This document shows, piece by piece, positions 17,709 through 26,948 of a stretch of DNA of 64,000 bases. Source of the DNA: Alg239-R122 sp041746135. GTDB lineage: Bacteria; Pseudomonadota; Alphaproteobacteria; Sphingomonadales; Sphingomonadaceae. Where the stretch lies: contig JBGTHQ010000030.1 of NCBI GenBank assembly GCA_041746135.1, positions 62,001-126,000 of the forward strand, written 5' to 3'. Each line of letters begins with the position of its first letter. Positions within the stretch are counted from its first letter, which is position 1. Under the pieces are notes generated by a model, which was given only the letters and a program-made list of their open reading frames with translations, had not been told where the DNA came from and searched no databases. The translations under genes and the position numbers were made by a program.

Positions 17709-19244
17709 TTACACGATGCTAGTGCCCCTCTTGCCCCAATATTCGTCGCGCAGCAGGCGCTTGTAAAGTTTGCCCGTGGCATGGCGCGGCAGCTCGTCGC
17801 GGAAATCGATCTGCTTGGGCATTTTCACGCCGGACAATTCGCTGCGCAGGAATGTGCGCAGTTCGTCCGCCAGCGCCTCGCCCGTGTCGCTAAGATCGAG
17901 CGGCTGCACCACCGCTACCACCTTTTCGCCCAGATCAGGATCGGGCGCGCCGATTACGGCAGCGTCGGCGACTTTGGGATGGGTGACGAGCAGGTTCTCG
18001 ATCTCCTGCGGATAGATATTGACCCCGCCCGATATGATCATGAACGATTTGCGATCGGTAAGGTAGAGAAACCCCTCCTCGTCCTGCCATCCGACATCGC
18101 CAAGCCCGGTCCAGCCGTGCTTGTTGGCGGCTTCTTTCGTTTTTTCGGGGTCGTTATGATATGCAAACGGCGAGCCGTCCTCGAAATAGACCGCGCCCTC
18201 GCTACGCGGAGGCAGTTCGTTGCCGTCTTCGTCGCAGATCCGTACCGTGCCCAGCAGCGCCCGACCGACCGATCCTTTATGCTCCAGCCAGTCCTTACTG
18301 CCGATAAAAGTAAAGCCATTGCCTTCGGTACCGGCATAATATTCCATCAGCACCGGCCCCCACCAGTCGATCATCGCCTGCTTTACGGGAACCGGACATG
18401 GTGCGGCGGCGTGGATCGCGCATTGAAGCGATGATACATCATATTTTGCGCGCTCTGCAGCGGGCAGCTTCAGCATGCGCACGAAATGCGTCGGTACCCA
18501 CTGGCTGGCATTGACCTTGTATGTTTCGATCAGCCGCAGCGCATGCGCGGGATCGAATTTCTCCATCACAATCACCGTCCCGCCGAAACGGTGGACCGTC
18601 ATGCACCAGCGCAGCGGCGCGGCATGATAGAGCGGCGCGGGCGAGAGGTAGATGCTGTCCCCGTCCAGCCCGAACGCGCCCTGCGCCAGCATGACGAGCG
18701 CATTCGCCGCGGCGATATCGGGAATTTCGGGCAGCGGCAGACGCACGCCCTTGGGCCGCCCGGTCGTGCCGGAAGAATAAAGCATGTCGGTACCTGCGCG
18801 TTCGTCCGCAATCGGTCCGGACGGCATGGCAGCAAATGCGGCTTCAGCGTTGCTATCGCCCGCACCGCCATAAACCAGCTGCGCCACATCGGGCGAAAGG
18901 CTTTCCAGCTGTTGGAGTTGCGGCGACAAAGCGGTAGAACTGACCAGTAATTTCGCGCCGCTATCTTTCAGGATATAGGCCATTTCCCGCGCGGTCAGGC
19001 GGTTCGAGATCGCCACATAGATCAACCCACTGCGCTGTGCCCCCCACACGATGTCAAAATAATGGCTGTGATTTTCCATGCAGATCGCAATCGTATCGCC
19101 CACGCCCAATCCCTGTGTGCGGAAATAATGCGCGGCGTGGTTCGATCGCCGGTCAAGCTCGGCATAGCTGATCGTCTCGCCGCTGCCCGCCATGATGATG
19201 GCCGGTTTTTTGCCCTGCGTTACAGCGTGCACTTTGGGGTGCAT
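17709..19244 (-). CDS. AMP-dependent acyl-CoA synthetase
   Basis: This is a 511-residue member of the ANL superfamily. The P-loop-like YSSGTTGRPKGVRLP is the adenylate motif A3, followed by a YAGTEGNGFTFIG block (A5) and a GLGDVGWQDEEGFLYLTDRKSFMI hinge region (A7/A8, seen as LTDRKSFMI with hinge Asp). The catalytic Lys lies in HATGKLYKRLL. It forms an acyl-AMP then the CoA ester in the cytosol. It is the most upstream gene of this catabolic block, with a palindromic site at 19310-19327 in its leader shared with the thiolase gene. Confidence 0.9.
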   Translation of the reverse strand: MHPKVHAVTQGKKPAIIMAGSGETISYAELDRRSNHAAHYFRTQGLGVGDTIAICMENHSHYFDIVWGAQRSGLIYVAISNRLTAREMAYILKDSGAKLLVSSTALSPQLQQLESLSPDVAQLVYGGAGDSNAEAAFAAMPSGPIADERAGTDMLYSSGTTGRPKGVRLPLPEIPDIAAANALVMLAQGAFGLDGDSIYLSPAPLYHAAPLRWCMTVHRFGGTVIVMEKFDPAHALRLIETYKVNASQWVPTHFVRMLKLPAAERAKYDVSSLQCAIHAAAPCPVPVKQAMIDWWGPVLMEYYAGTEGNGFTFIGSKDWLEHKGSVGRALLGTVRICDEDGNELPPRSEGAVYFEDGSPFAYHNDPEKTKEAANKHGWTGLGDVGWQDEEGFLYLTDRKSFMIISGGVNIYPQEIENLLVTHPKVADAAVIGAPDPDLGEKVVAVVQPLDLSDTGEALADELRTFLRSELSGVKMPKQIDFRDELPRHATGKLYKRLLRDEYWGKRGTSIV

Positions 19245-19309
19245 ATATTCTCCTCCCGATAAAGCCTCTTGCCGGGCCTTCGAATCTCATTACGGAGGAA
19301 TGTAGCCGA

Positions 19310-19327
19310 TTTAACCGATCAATTAAA
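19310..19327. promoter_or_regulatory. 18-bp palindromic operator upstream of the acyl-CoA synthetase gene
   Basis: TTTAACCGATCAATTAAA is the same length as, and differs at only three central positions from, the site at 16105-16122. It is 66-83 nt upstream of the synthetase ATG, a plausible promoter overlap. Confidence 0.55.
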
Positions 19328-19358
19328 CACTATTGCACAGGGTCCGGTATCGCGAACG

Positions 19359-19390
19359 CAAAAAAGGCCGCCAGCGAAAGCGGGCAGCCT
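19359..19390 (-). terminator. Rho-independent terminator of the M23 peptidase gene
   Basis: On the minus strand AGGCTGCCCGC and GCTGGCGGCCT form a GC-rich stem around a TTTC tetraloop, followed by six T residues. It starts 25 nt after the peptidase stop. Confidence 0.75.
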
Positions 19391-19415
19391 GTATTGCAAG
19401 AATTGAGAAACGGTC

Positions 19416-20084
19416 TCAGTCTGCGGGGCCACCCTGCGCAATTTCGCCAGCCGCCAGCACATAATCGGCGGTTCGCATATAGGGAAGCGGGTTGACCGCA
19501 GCGCCATCGATCCGCACTTCATAATGCAGATGGCTTCCAGTCGAACGGCCTGTAGACCCCATATATCCAATGATTTCGCCTTTTTTGACGCGCTGGTTTT
19601 CGGTGACGTTGAGCGCCGACATGTGGCCGTAGCGCGTCTGGAATGAACCGCCATGTTCGATTTCGATAAACCGTCCGTATCCACCGAACCATTCGGCTTT
19701 CGATACGATACCATCGGCCGTGGCGTAAATGGGGGTGCCGATCGGGCCGGCAAGATCGATACCCTGGTGGTTACGGCGATTGCCGCCAAACGGATCGTTA
19801 CGCGTGCCATAATCGCTGGTCATGCGGGTGTTTTCGACCGGCATGCGCGAGGGGATAGACACAACGCCGGACGGTTTGCGTTCCAGCGAATGCCAGTCGG
19901 CAAACAATGTGCGGAATTCTGGATTGGAATCGCCCAGAGCGCTGACATTTTTTTCGGTCATTTGGGAAGAAACAGAGATTTCTGCAGTGGCTGCGGAATT
20001 TGCGGCGGCGGGTGCGGCGGCCATAATCATGAAGGCGCCGGCAACAAGGCCGATCTTTGTGGTAATTTTCGAAACTATGTTCAC
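19416..20084 (-). CDS. M23 (LytM-type) zinc metallopeptidase, exported
   Basis: This is a 222-residue protein with a signal peptide (about residues 1-28, ending AAPAAANS). The peptidase domain occupies about 80-205: NHQGIDLAGP gives the H-x3-D zinc ligands, GRFIEIEHGGSFQTRYGHMS the middle block, and SHLHYEVRIDGAAVNP the H-x-H motif. All four catalytic and zinc positions are present, so it should be an active peptidoglycan endopeptidase. It is shorter than EnvC/NlpD-type proteins and lacks coiled coils or LysM. A terminator follows, so it is a single-gene unit. Confidence 0.88.
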   Translation of the reverse strand: MNIVSKITTKIGLVAGAFMIMAAAPAAANSAATAEISVSSQMTEKNVSALGDSNPEFRTLFADWHSLERKPSGVVSIPSRMPVENTRMTSDYGTRNDPFGGNRRNHQGIDLAGPIGTPIYATADGIVSKAEWFGGYGRFIEIEHGGSFQTRYGHMSALNVTENQRVKKGEIIGYMGSTGRSTGSHLHYEVRIDGAAVNPLPYMRTADYVLAAGEIAQGGPAD

Positions 20085-20243
20085 ATGAACCCCTTCGCTG
20101 TTAAGTCGGTGCTAACTGCACTTTCTTAATAAATGTTTACCATCGCTTTGCCCAAATCCCTGAAATCGATGGTTTTCCATTTTTATTTTTCCCGGTGAGG
20201 AACCCGGTGCGACCTCATGCATTGGGTGTAGGTTGAACCTGTT

Positions 20244-21131
20244 TCATTTGGCAAGCGCGAGATAGTATTCCTGCGTTAAACCGGCGGTCTGACGCGCCGA
20301 GTCGTTAAATGGAGGCTTTAACGCTCCCCGAAAATGCCGATTTACAAGCATTTGCCATGTTTCGTGACGGTCGATATTTGATTCTTGACAGCGATATTCG
20401 AACCAGCGCGTTCCATACCAAACGTGCCGTACTTCATCGCGATAGATGCGATTCAATATCTTTGCGGAGGGAGAATCGCTCTGATTTTCGAACCGGATAA
20501 CGGTTGCGGGAGTAATATCAAGCCCGCGCGCCTCAAGCACCATCGGCACGATTGCGAGCCGGGCCAGCGCATCGTTGCGGGTCTCATGCGCCGCTTCCCA
20601 TAATCCCGCATGCGCGGGCATGGCGCCGTAATGGCTGCCCAATTGCTTGAGCCGCCGGTCCAGCAACGCGAAGTGCATCGCCTCGTCGGCTCCCACCGAG
20701 ATCCAGTCGTCGACGAATGCGCGCGGGAACTGCGCGCCGAACCGCCCGATCAGGTCGAATGCCAGATCAATCGCCGAAAATTCGATATGCGCCAGCGCAT
20801 GCAACAGCGCGATACGGCCATGCAGCGACCCCTTGCCGCGGCGCGGCATCTTGTTGGGGGCCAGCAATTGCGGCGAGGCGGGACGGACAGGTTCGTCAGG
20901 CAGGATCGCATCGAAAATATGTGCCAGTTTCCCCTTGCTCCACAGGCGGGCAACCCTGCGCGCCGTCATGACTTTGCTGTGCATGTCGCACGCCGTCAGC
21001 ACGGCCAGAGCGCCCTGCCCAATGGTTTGCGGCGCAGCCGCAGCAAAGCTTTGGGTATTTGCGGGCTTTATAATGACCGGGCTGCTTCCAATACCTGCGC
21101 TACGTGATCCTGAACCTTCACCTTGCGCCAC
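20244..21131 (-). CDS. DUF455 ferritin-like protein
   Basis: The protein is about 295 residues from the GTG at 21131; the family usually measures about 260-280. The ferritin-like core has LLHALAHIEFSAIDLAFD and FVDDWISVGADEAMHFALLDRRL, followed by ARGLDITPATV and IYRDEVRHVWYGTRWF. These Glu and His pairs are likely di-metal ligands. The start is uncertain: GTG at 21131 overlaps the peroxiredoxin 3' end by 64 nt, and no other start codon lies before the family core. Same strand as bcp and glnE, so probably translated from a common mRNA. Function is unknown. Confidence 0.8.
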   Translation of the reverse strand: MAQGEGSGSRSAGIGSSPVIIKPANTQSFAAAAPQTIGQGALAVLTACDMHSKVMTARRVARLWSKGKLAHIFDAILPDEPVRPASPQLLAPNKMPRRGKGSLHGRIALLHALAHIEFSAIDLAFDLIGRFGAQFPRAFVDDWISVGADEAMHFALLDRRLKQLGSHYGAMPAHAGLWEAAHETRNDALARLAIVPMVLEARGLDITPATVIRFENQSDSPSAKILNRIYRDEVRHVWYGTRWFEYRCQESNIDRHETWQMLVNRHFRGALKPPFNDSARQTAGLTQEYYLALAK

Positions 21132-21541
21132 ACTTTGGCGACCTTGCCGTCCGCGTCCACGAGATAGGTGGTGCGTTCCACCCCCATATATTTGCGGCCG
21201 TACATGGCTTTCTCGGCCCAGACACCCAGCGTTTCGGCCATTTCGTTTTCATCGGAGGCCAGATCGACCTTCAGGTCATGCTTGGCGATAAATTTGTTAT
21301 GCTTTGCCGGTGGGTCCTTGGATACACCCAGCACGGCCACCCCGGCTTTCTTGAAACCGTCCCGCATTTCGGAAAACTGGATGGCTTGGGTAGTGCAGCC
21401 GGGCGTGTCGTCCTTGGGATAGAAATACAGTACGAACGGCTTGCCGTGATAATGTTCGGGTTTGACCACCGATCCGTCGGGGCGCACCATATTGATCTGC
21501 GGCAGCGTATCGCCTTCGCCAATGCGTGTGTCTTCGCTCAT
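21068..21541 (-). CDS. bcp: Thioredoxin-dependent peroxiredoxin (BCP/PrxQ type)
   Basis: The protein has 157 residues. The peroxidatic Cys sits in DDTPGCTTQAIQFSEMRDGF. The second Cys five residues later, present in many PrxQ proteins, is absent (Ile-Gln in its place), so this is of the one-Cys or distantly resolved kind. FVLYFYPKDDTPGC is the usual lead-in. It reduces hydroperoxides in the cytosol. The ATG at 21541 has AAGGAG 8 nt upstream and lies 30 nt after the glnE stop, so it belongs to the glnE operon. Confidence 0.9.
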   Translation of the reverse strand: MSEDTRIGEGDTLPQINMVRPDGSVVKPEHYHGKPFVLYFYPKDDTPGCTTQAIQFSEMRDGFKKAGVAVLGVSKDPPAKHNKFIAKHDLKVDLASDENEMAETLGVWAEKAMYGRKYMGVERTTYLVDADGKVAKVWRKVKVQDHVAQVLEAARSL

Positions 21542-21570
21542 ATCGCTCTCCTTTTCATTCACAGGCCTTT

Positions 21571-24273
21571 TCATTCACGGGCAGCGCCGAAAATGCGCGT
21601 CCATTCGGTTTTCACTGTCTTGCGTGCTGTATGTAGTGCATCCATCGCAGCTTGCCAGTCCCGCATCTGGCAGGTGCGCGCGATCAACTTTTGTGCGGGC
21701 GGCGAAGGAATGGCGCAATCGGGCGAGACCAGCCGCACGGAGATTAGCATGCGCGTCATCAGGGCATGGGCTTGCGTCAGTTCGGGCGCCAGCAATCCGG
21801 CATCGCCCAGTTCCGCCAGCGCGCGGCCGAGCGAAGGGTGCAGTCCCGCGCCTTGTGTCAACTGCACCGCATGGATAAGGAATTCTAGGTCGACCAGTCC
21901 GCCAGGCAACAGCTTGACGTCAAGCGGTCCTGCCGGCGGCTTGTGCAGCGCCATATCGCGCCGCATCGCCGCCGCATCGGCAATGACCTTGGCGGCGTTG
22001 CGCGGTTCGGCCAAAAACCCGCTAATGCCGCTCGCCATGCGTTCGCGCACTGCCAGCGGTCCGTAGACGCAGCGGGCGCGGCACAGCGCCATATGTTCCC
22101 ACACCCATGCCTGTTCGCGCTGGTATTTCCAGAAACTGGTGATGGTGACGCACAGCAGCCCCTGCATGCCCGAGGGGCGAAGGCGCGTGTCAATCTCGTA
22201 CAGCGCGCCCGATGCGGTCGGCACCGACATCGCAGCAATCACCCGCTGCGCCAAGCGGTTAAAATATTTCGTTGCGCCTATCGGCCGCTCGCCGTCAGAC
22301 TCGCCGCCGCTTTCGCCGCTGAACAGGAATATGAGATCAAGATCGGAGGCATGGGTGAGCGCCTGTCCGCCCAGCCGCCCGAGCGCGAGTATGACCAGTT
22401 CGCATCCCGGCACCTGCCCGTGCACCGATTCGAATTGTGCGATGGTAGCGTCGGTTAGGCTGCGCAGCGCCGCTTCGGCAACGTGAGAATAGCCGCTGGC
22501 GACGGTGAGCGGATCGTTTTGCCCCTGCACCAGTTGCACACCCAGCGCGAAGCGTTTCTCGCCGACACGCAACCTTACATTGTCGAGTACCCGCTGGTAA
22601 TCGTCGCCGGGCTCCGCTCGCGCGAAGATCGCGGCCATATCCTCGACTTCGCCCAGCGGATCGAGCGCGCTCGCATCGATCAGCCCGTCGAACAGGTCGC
22701 CGCGCCGCGCCAGTTCGTCGGCCAGAACGGGCGCGAAACTCAATATATCGGCGAGCATCTGCATCAGCGCGGGCCGCGCTTCGAGCAGGCGGAAAAAATT
22801 GATCGCACTGGGCAACGCGGCGATCAGGCCGCCGAACCGGGTGACGGCATTGTGTGGATCAGGCGCAGCGCCGAGCGCAGCCATCAGGTCGGGCAGCACA
22901 GCCTCGAATGCGCGTTTGGCAGGTTCGCTGCGCAGCGCCCGCACCGATCCGCCGCGCCATTTCTCGATGTGCGCGGCCAGGCCGGGGCCATCGCCGAAGC
23001 CCAGACCCACAAGCTGCTCCGCCAGTTTTTCGGTATTTTCGCTCAGGCTGGACGCTGCCGCGCCGTTACCGGCTTGTCCGCCGTCGATCAGGCGGTCATA
23101 GATATTGCCGACATGGTCCACCGGACCGCGCAGCAGCGCGACCAAAGCCGCGCCATCCGCCAGCCCGTGCAGCCGCGCCACATTGTTCAGCGCTTCTGCG
23201 TTTTCCGGCAGTTCATGCGTCTGCCGGTCGTCGACCATTTGCAGCCGGTGCTCGATCGTACGCAGCAGACGGTAATGCGCTCCGAGTTCCTCCGCTGCCT
23301 TGCGGGAAATGATGTCTGCGACCGCCAGCGCCCCCAATGCGCCCAGCGTGCTGCGCTCGCGCAGATCGCGGTTGCGCCCGCCATGGATAAGCTGGTGCGC
23401 CTGAGCGAAAAACTCGATTTCGCGAATGCCGCCGCGGCCGCGCTTCAGATCGTAGCCCCCGCCCAGTTCCTGTCCCGCCGCATAATGGTCGCGGATCTGC
23501 GACGTCAGCGCACCGATATCTCGAATACGTCCAAAATCGAGCGAACGGCGCCAGATGAACGGGCGGATGCTTTCCATGAAATAGCGGCCCAGTACCGCAT
23601 CGCCCGCGGACATGCGCGCCCGAATAAAGGCGGCCTGTTCCCACGGCAATGCGCTCGATTCATAATGGGTGATCGCACCGTCAACTGGAATCGCGAGCGG
23701 ACTGACTTCGGATGCGGGGCGCAGCCGCATGTCGGTGCGAAAGACATAACCGTGCGCGTCGCGCGCCGACAATGTCTCGATAATGGCCCGCGCCACGCGC
23801 TGGGCGGCATCAGCCGGTTCCTCGCGCGCACGCCGCGGCAGCGTTTCAGGGTCGTAGATGAAAATCGGGTCAATGTCGGAGGAATAGTTGAGCTCCCGCC
23901 CGCCATGCTTGCCCAGCGCGATGATGGCGAACCCCTTGGGCTGCGCTTCTGGCACACGCGACTGAATGGCGTGGGTGATGGCCTGATCGCAGGCATAGTC
24001 GGCGAAATCCGACAGGTGCCCGGTAACAGCGACGAAATCGAATGCGCCCGAAAGGTCGCCGATCGCCAGCACCAATGCCAGCGCCTGTCGCTGCTTGCGC
24101 AGTGCGACGGGCACATCCTCCCCCGCACCGCATTGCTGGGCCGCAGCCAGCGCTCCGTCCAGATCATCACTTTCCAGCAGCGCCGCAATGTCCGGCAAGC
24201 GTTCCAGCGCGATGCGCAGGAATGGCGCATGATCGCGCGCGCGCGTCAGGGTGGATGCTATCGTGCGGGGCAT
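21571..24273 (-). CDS. glnE: Bifunctional glutamine-synthetase adenylyltransferase/adenylyl-removing enzyme
   Basis: This is a 900-residue protein with two nucleotidyltransferase halves. The N-terminal (removase) half has IALGKHGGRELNYSSDIDPI, and the C-terminal (transferase) half has LALGRLGGQALTHASDLDLI; each carries the paired Asp of the DxD site. It adds or removes AMP on glutamine synthetase in response to PII signals, controlling nitrogen assimilation. The ATG at 24273 follows the family pattern better than an upstream ATG with an odd Cys-rich leader. It heads the glnE-bcp-DUF455 set, 78 nt after the ecfG stop on the same strand. Confidence 0.95.
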   Translation of the reverse strand: MPRTIASTLTRARDHAPFLRIALERLPDIAALLESDDLDGALAAAQQCGAGEDVPVALRKQRQALALVLAIGDLSGAFDFVAVTGHLSDFADYACDQAITHAIQSRVPEAQPKGFAIIALGKHGGRELNYSSDIDPIFIYDPETLPRRAREEPADAAQRVARAIIETLSARDAHGYVFRTDMRLRPASEVSPLAIPVDGAITHYESSALPWEQAAFIRARMSAGDAVLGRYFMESIRPFIWRRSLDFGRIRDIGALTSQIRDHYAAGQELGGGYDLKRGRGGIREIEFFAQAHQLIHGGRNRDLRERSTLGALGALAVADIISRKAAEELGAHYRLLRTIEHRLQMVDDRQTHELPENAEALNNVARLHGLADGAALVALLRGPVDHVGNIYDRLIDGGQAGNGAAASSLSENTEKLAEQLVGLGFGDGPGLAAHIEKWRGGSVRALRSEPAKRAFEAVLPDLMAALGAAPDPHNAVTRFGGLIAALPSAINFFRLLEARPALMQMLADILSFAPVLADELARRGDLFDGLIDASALDPLGEVEDMAAIFARAEPGDDYQRVLDNVRLRVGEKRFALGVQLVQGQNDPLTVASGYSHVAEAALRSLTDATIAQFESVHGQVPGCELVILALGRLGGQALTHASDLDLIFLFSGESGGESDGERPIGATKYFNRLAQRVIAAMSVPTASGALYEIDTRLRPSGMQGLLCVTITSFWKYQREQAWVWEHMALCRARCVYGPLAVRERMASGISGFLAEPRNAAKVIADAAAMRRDMALHKPPAGPLDVKLLPGGLVDLEFLIHAVQLTQGAGLHPSLGRALAELGDAGLLAPELTQAHALMTRMLISVRLVSPDCAIPSPPAQKLIARTCQMRDWQAAMDALHTARKTVKTEWTRIFGAARE

Positions 24274-24351
24274 GGCGCAAAGACTAGTCGGAAAAGCCGG
24301 GCAAAAACAATCACAATCCATTCAGCCGGAGCGCCATTGCGAAACATGCGT

Positions 24352-24993
24352 CTATTCGCGTCGATCGAGCCCTTCGGCCAGTTGGTCGACTTCGGCCATG
24401 ATTTCGCGCATCGGATCGGCGATTTCGGGCGCGCTGTCGGGGCGGGCATCGAGCACGTCGCCCTCGATGATCGCTTCCAGCGCCGATCGGCCCCGCGCCA
24501 CGCGGCTTTTGATCGTGCCAATTGCAACATCGCAGATTTCCGCAGCCTCTTCATAGGAAAACCCGCCCGCACCGATCAGTATCAGCGCCTCGCGCTGGCT
24601 GTCGGGCAGCATCAGCAACGCGCGCTGGACGTCGCCCAAATGCAGTTTGCCGTCCTGCGCTGCGGGGGTGGACAATATCTTGTCGGCGGCATGCTCGTCC
24701 CAGTCGCCCTTGAACTTGGCACGGCGCATTTGCGAGAGGAATACGTTGCGTAATATGGTGAACGTCCACGCCCGCATGTTGGTCCCCGCGGCAAAGCGCG
24801 CGCGCGCCTTCCACGCCTTCAGCATCGCTTCCTGCACCAGATCGTCGGCAGCATCGACGCTGCCCGCCAGCGACCGGCTGTACGCGCGCAAATGCGGGAT
24901 CGCCAAACTCAATTCGTGCTTGAATTCCGCATCGGACAGGTTTTCTATCTCGGGCTTGGCATCGTCCGTTTCGGGGGCTTCACTGTCGGCTAT
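24352..24993 (-). CDS. ecfG: EcfG-type general stress response sigma factor; unusual start
   Basis: This ECF sigma factor has region 2 in LAGSVDAADDLVQEAMLKAW and WTFTILRNVFLSQMRR and region 4 in LPDSQREALILIGAGGFSYEEAAEICDVAIGTIKSRVARGR; the GAGGFSYEEAA block is characteristic of EcfG. Homologues have about 20-30 residues before the first helix. The only open upstream sequence that provides these has no ATG, GTG or TTG. It runs from an ATA at 24993 with GGAGA 7 nt upstream and reads MADSEAPETDD; the only in-frame TTG starts (24918, 24912) remove the conserved LSDAEFKHE. The start at 24993 is therefore chosen, with caution. No NepR or PhyR gene is adjacent. Confidence 0.8.
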   Translation of the reverse strand: MADSEAPETDDAKPEIENLSDAEFKHELSLAIPHLRAYSRSLAGSVDAADDLVQEAMLKAWKARARFAAGTNMRAWTFTILRNVFLSQMRRAKFKGDWDEHAADKILSTPAAQDGKLHLGDVQRALLMLPDSQREALILIGAGGFSYEEAAEICDVAIGTIKSRVARGRSALEAIIEGDVLDARPDSAPEIADPMREIMAEVDQLAEGLDRRE

Positions 24994-25183
24994 CGCGCTT
25001 CTCCAATGGCTAGGTCACTATATAGGGGGGACGCGCAGCAATTGCCAATATGCGTCTGCTGCTATCGCTGTATAAGGATATGCCGGATTTGGCAATCGGA
25101 TGCCGGGACTGCGTAGCCCCGCTTGCCAAGTCTCGGCCATTATGTAAGACATGCCGCAAAACCGGTAAACAAGAGGATAAATT

Positions 25184-26863
25184 ATGCGCAAGTCTTTGTG
25201 GAGCCTGGCTCCAATGGTCGCTCTGGCGGCCTGTTCGCCCACAGTTATTAGCGGCGTCGACGCGAGCGGCCTGAACATTCCCGAAGTCCAGGATGGCGCC
25301 ATTTCGGTCGACACTCTCAAATCGGTGACACAGCAACTATCCTCCGACGCGTTCGAGGGCCGTGCCCCTGGGACGGTAGGCGAAGAAAAGACGCTCAAGC
25401 TGCTGACCGAGAAATTCGCTGCGGCCGGCCTTGCGCCCGGTAATAACGGCAGCTGGTTCCAGGACGTACCGCTGGTCAGCATCGAGGCCAAAAACGTATC
25501 GCCGCTCACGGTGACCGGCACGATGGGCGACATGGTTTTCCAATATGGTACCGACATGGTGGTCACCTCCTATCAGGAAAGCGGCCGCACCCAGGTCAAG
25601 GACAGCGAAATCGTGTTCGTCGGGTATGGCATCAATGCCCCCGAACGCGGCTGGAACGATTATGAAGGCGTCGACGTGAAAGGCAAGACCGTGATCATCC
25701 TGATCAACGACCCGGATTATGAAACCGAGGGTCTAACGGGCGATTTCGGCGGACGCGCGATGACCTATTACGGGCGCTGGACCTATAAATACGAGGAAGC
25801 CGCCCGGCAGGGTGCGGCCGCCGCTTTGATTGTCCATGACGAATTTCCCGCAGCTTATGGCTGGAACGTGGTCGAATCAAGCTGGTCGGGCCCACAATAT
25901 TATGCGCAGAGTGAAAACGATGGCTCCGACCAGACCAAAGCCAATGGCTGGATCCAGAAAGCCGCGGCAGAGCGTATCGCCAGTGCTGCAGGTTCCAGTC
26001 TGGCCGCCTGGCAGCGCGCGGCCAAGAAAAAGGGATTCAAGGCCGAACCCACCAGTCTGACCGCATCTGTGTCTTTTGCCAACACGATCGAGAAAACCAT
26101 GTCGAAAAACGTGGTCGGCGTATTAAAGGGCGCAAAACGGGCCGATGAATATGTGCTTTATACTGCACACTGGGACCATCTGGGCCGCTGCAAGCCCGCC
26201 GAAGATGGTGACGATATCTGTAATGGCGCCGTCGACAATGCCACCGGCACGGCAGCTCTCGTTGCCCTGGCCGAGGCGCACGTAAAAGCCGGCGCGCCCG
26301 ATCGCAGCATCGTTTTTCTGGCCGTGACGGCGGAAGAATCGGGTCTGCTCGGGTCCAAATATTATGCCGAAAATCCGGTCTTCCCGCTCTCGCAGACGGT
26401 GGGCGGCATCAATATGGACGCGTTTCAGGTTGCGGGACCCGCCAATGACGTGACTGTTGTGGGCGGCGGCAAGTCGCAGCTTGATGCATTTCTGGACGCC
26501 GGCCTGAAAAACGCAGGCCGCACCGCAACGCCCGAAGCAACGCCGGAAAAGGGCTATTATTATCGTAGCGACCATTTCAGCTTCGCCAAGCTGGGCGTGC
26601 CGATGCTATACGTCGATGGCGGCGAAGACCTGATCGAAGGCGGAACCGCAGCCGGCGCGGCGGTCGCGAAAGATTACACCGACAACCGCTATCACGGACC
26701 CAAGGACGAATATAATCCCGATTGGGACTGGACCGGCGTCGTCGCCGACGTCCAGCTATTCTATCGCCTGGGCCGTATGCTGGCCATGTCGGACAGCTGG
26801 CCCAACTGGGTGGAAGGCGACGAATTCCGCGCCATTCGCGACAAGAGCCGCCCGGCGAAATAA
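25184..26863 (+). CDS. M28-family zinc aminopeptidase-like lipoprotein
   Basis: The protein has 559 residues. It begins MRKSLWSLAPMVALAACSP, a lipobox (LAAC), so it is probably anchored in the outer membrane or periplasm. A PA-like domain lies at about 120-260, between two parts of the M28 peptidase. Zinc and catalytic residues show in YTAHWDHLGR, NGAVDNATGTAAL, AVTAEESGLLGSKYY, NMDAFQ and YYRSDHFSFAKLGVP. A terminator-like hairpin follows at 26881-26920. It is divergent from ecfG, with 190 nt between. Its natural peptide substrate is unknown. Confidence 0.9.
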   Translation: MRKSLWSLAPMVALAACSPTVISGVDASGLNIPEVQDGAISVDTLKSVTQQLSSDAFEGRAPGTVGEEKTLKLLTEKFAAAGLAPGNNGSWFQDVPLVSIEAKNVSPLTVTGTMGDMVFQYGTDMVVTSYQESGRTQVKDSEIVFVGYGINAPERGWNDYEGVDVKGKTVIILINDPDYETEGLTGDFGGRAMTYYGRWTYKYEEAARQGAAAALIVHDEFPAAYGWNVVESSWSGPQYYAQSENDGSDQTKANGWIQKAAAERIASAAGSSLAAWQRAAKKKGFKAEPTSLTASVSFANTIEKTMSKNVVGVLKGAKRADEYVLYTAHWDHLGRCKPAEDGDDICNGAVDNATGTAALVALAEAHVKAGAPDRSIVFLAVTAEESGLLGSKYYAENPVFPLSQTVGGINMDAFQVAGPANDVTVVGGGKSQLDAFLDAGLKNAGRTATPEATPEKGYYYRSDHFSFAKLGVPMLYVDGGEDLIEGGTAAGAAVAKDYTDNRYHGPKDEYNPDWDWTGVVADVQLFYRLGRMLAMSDSWPNWVEGDEFRAIRDKSRPAK

Positions 26864-26880
26864 TTTGCGAAAAATACTTT

Positions 26881-26920
26881 GAAAACGCCGTGCTGGTCCT
26901 GAGGGCGGCAGGGCGTTTTC
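26881..26920 (+). terminator. Terminator of the M28 peptidase gene
   Basis: GAAAACGCC at 26881-26889 pairs with GGCGTTTTC at 26912-26920. The T run is part of the stem's 3' arm. It starts 17 nt after the peptidase stop. Confidence 0.65.
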
Positions 26921-26948
26921 ATATCGCCTAGACTTAAGAGACCCCGTC

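Noticed and set aside
22483..24753. Long open frame of 756 codons on the plus strand
   Set aside because: It is antisense to glnE and ecfG, has an Arg/Gln/His-rich composition typical of shadow frames in GC-rich DNA, and no motifs.
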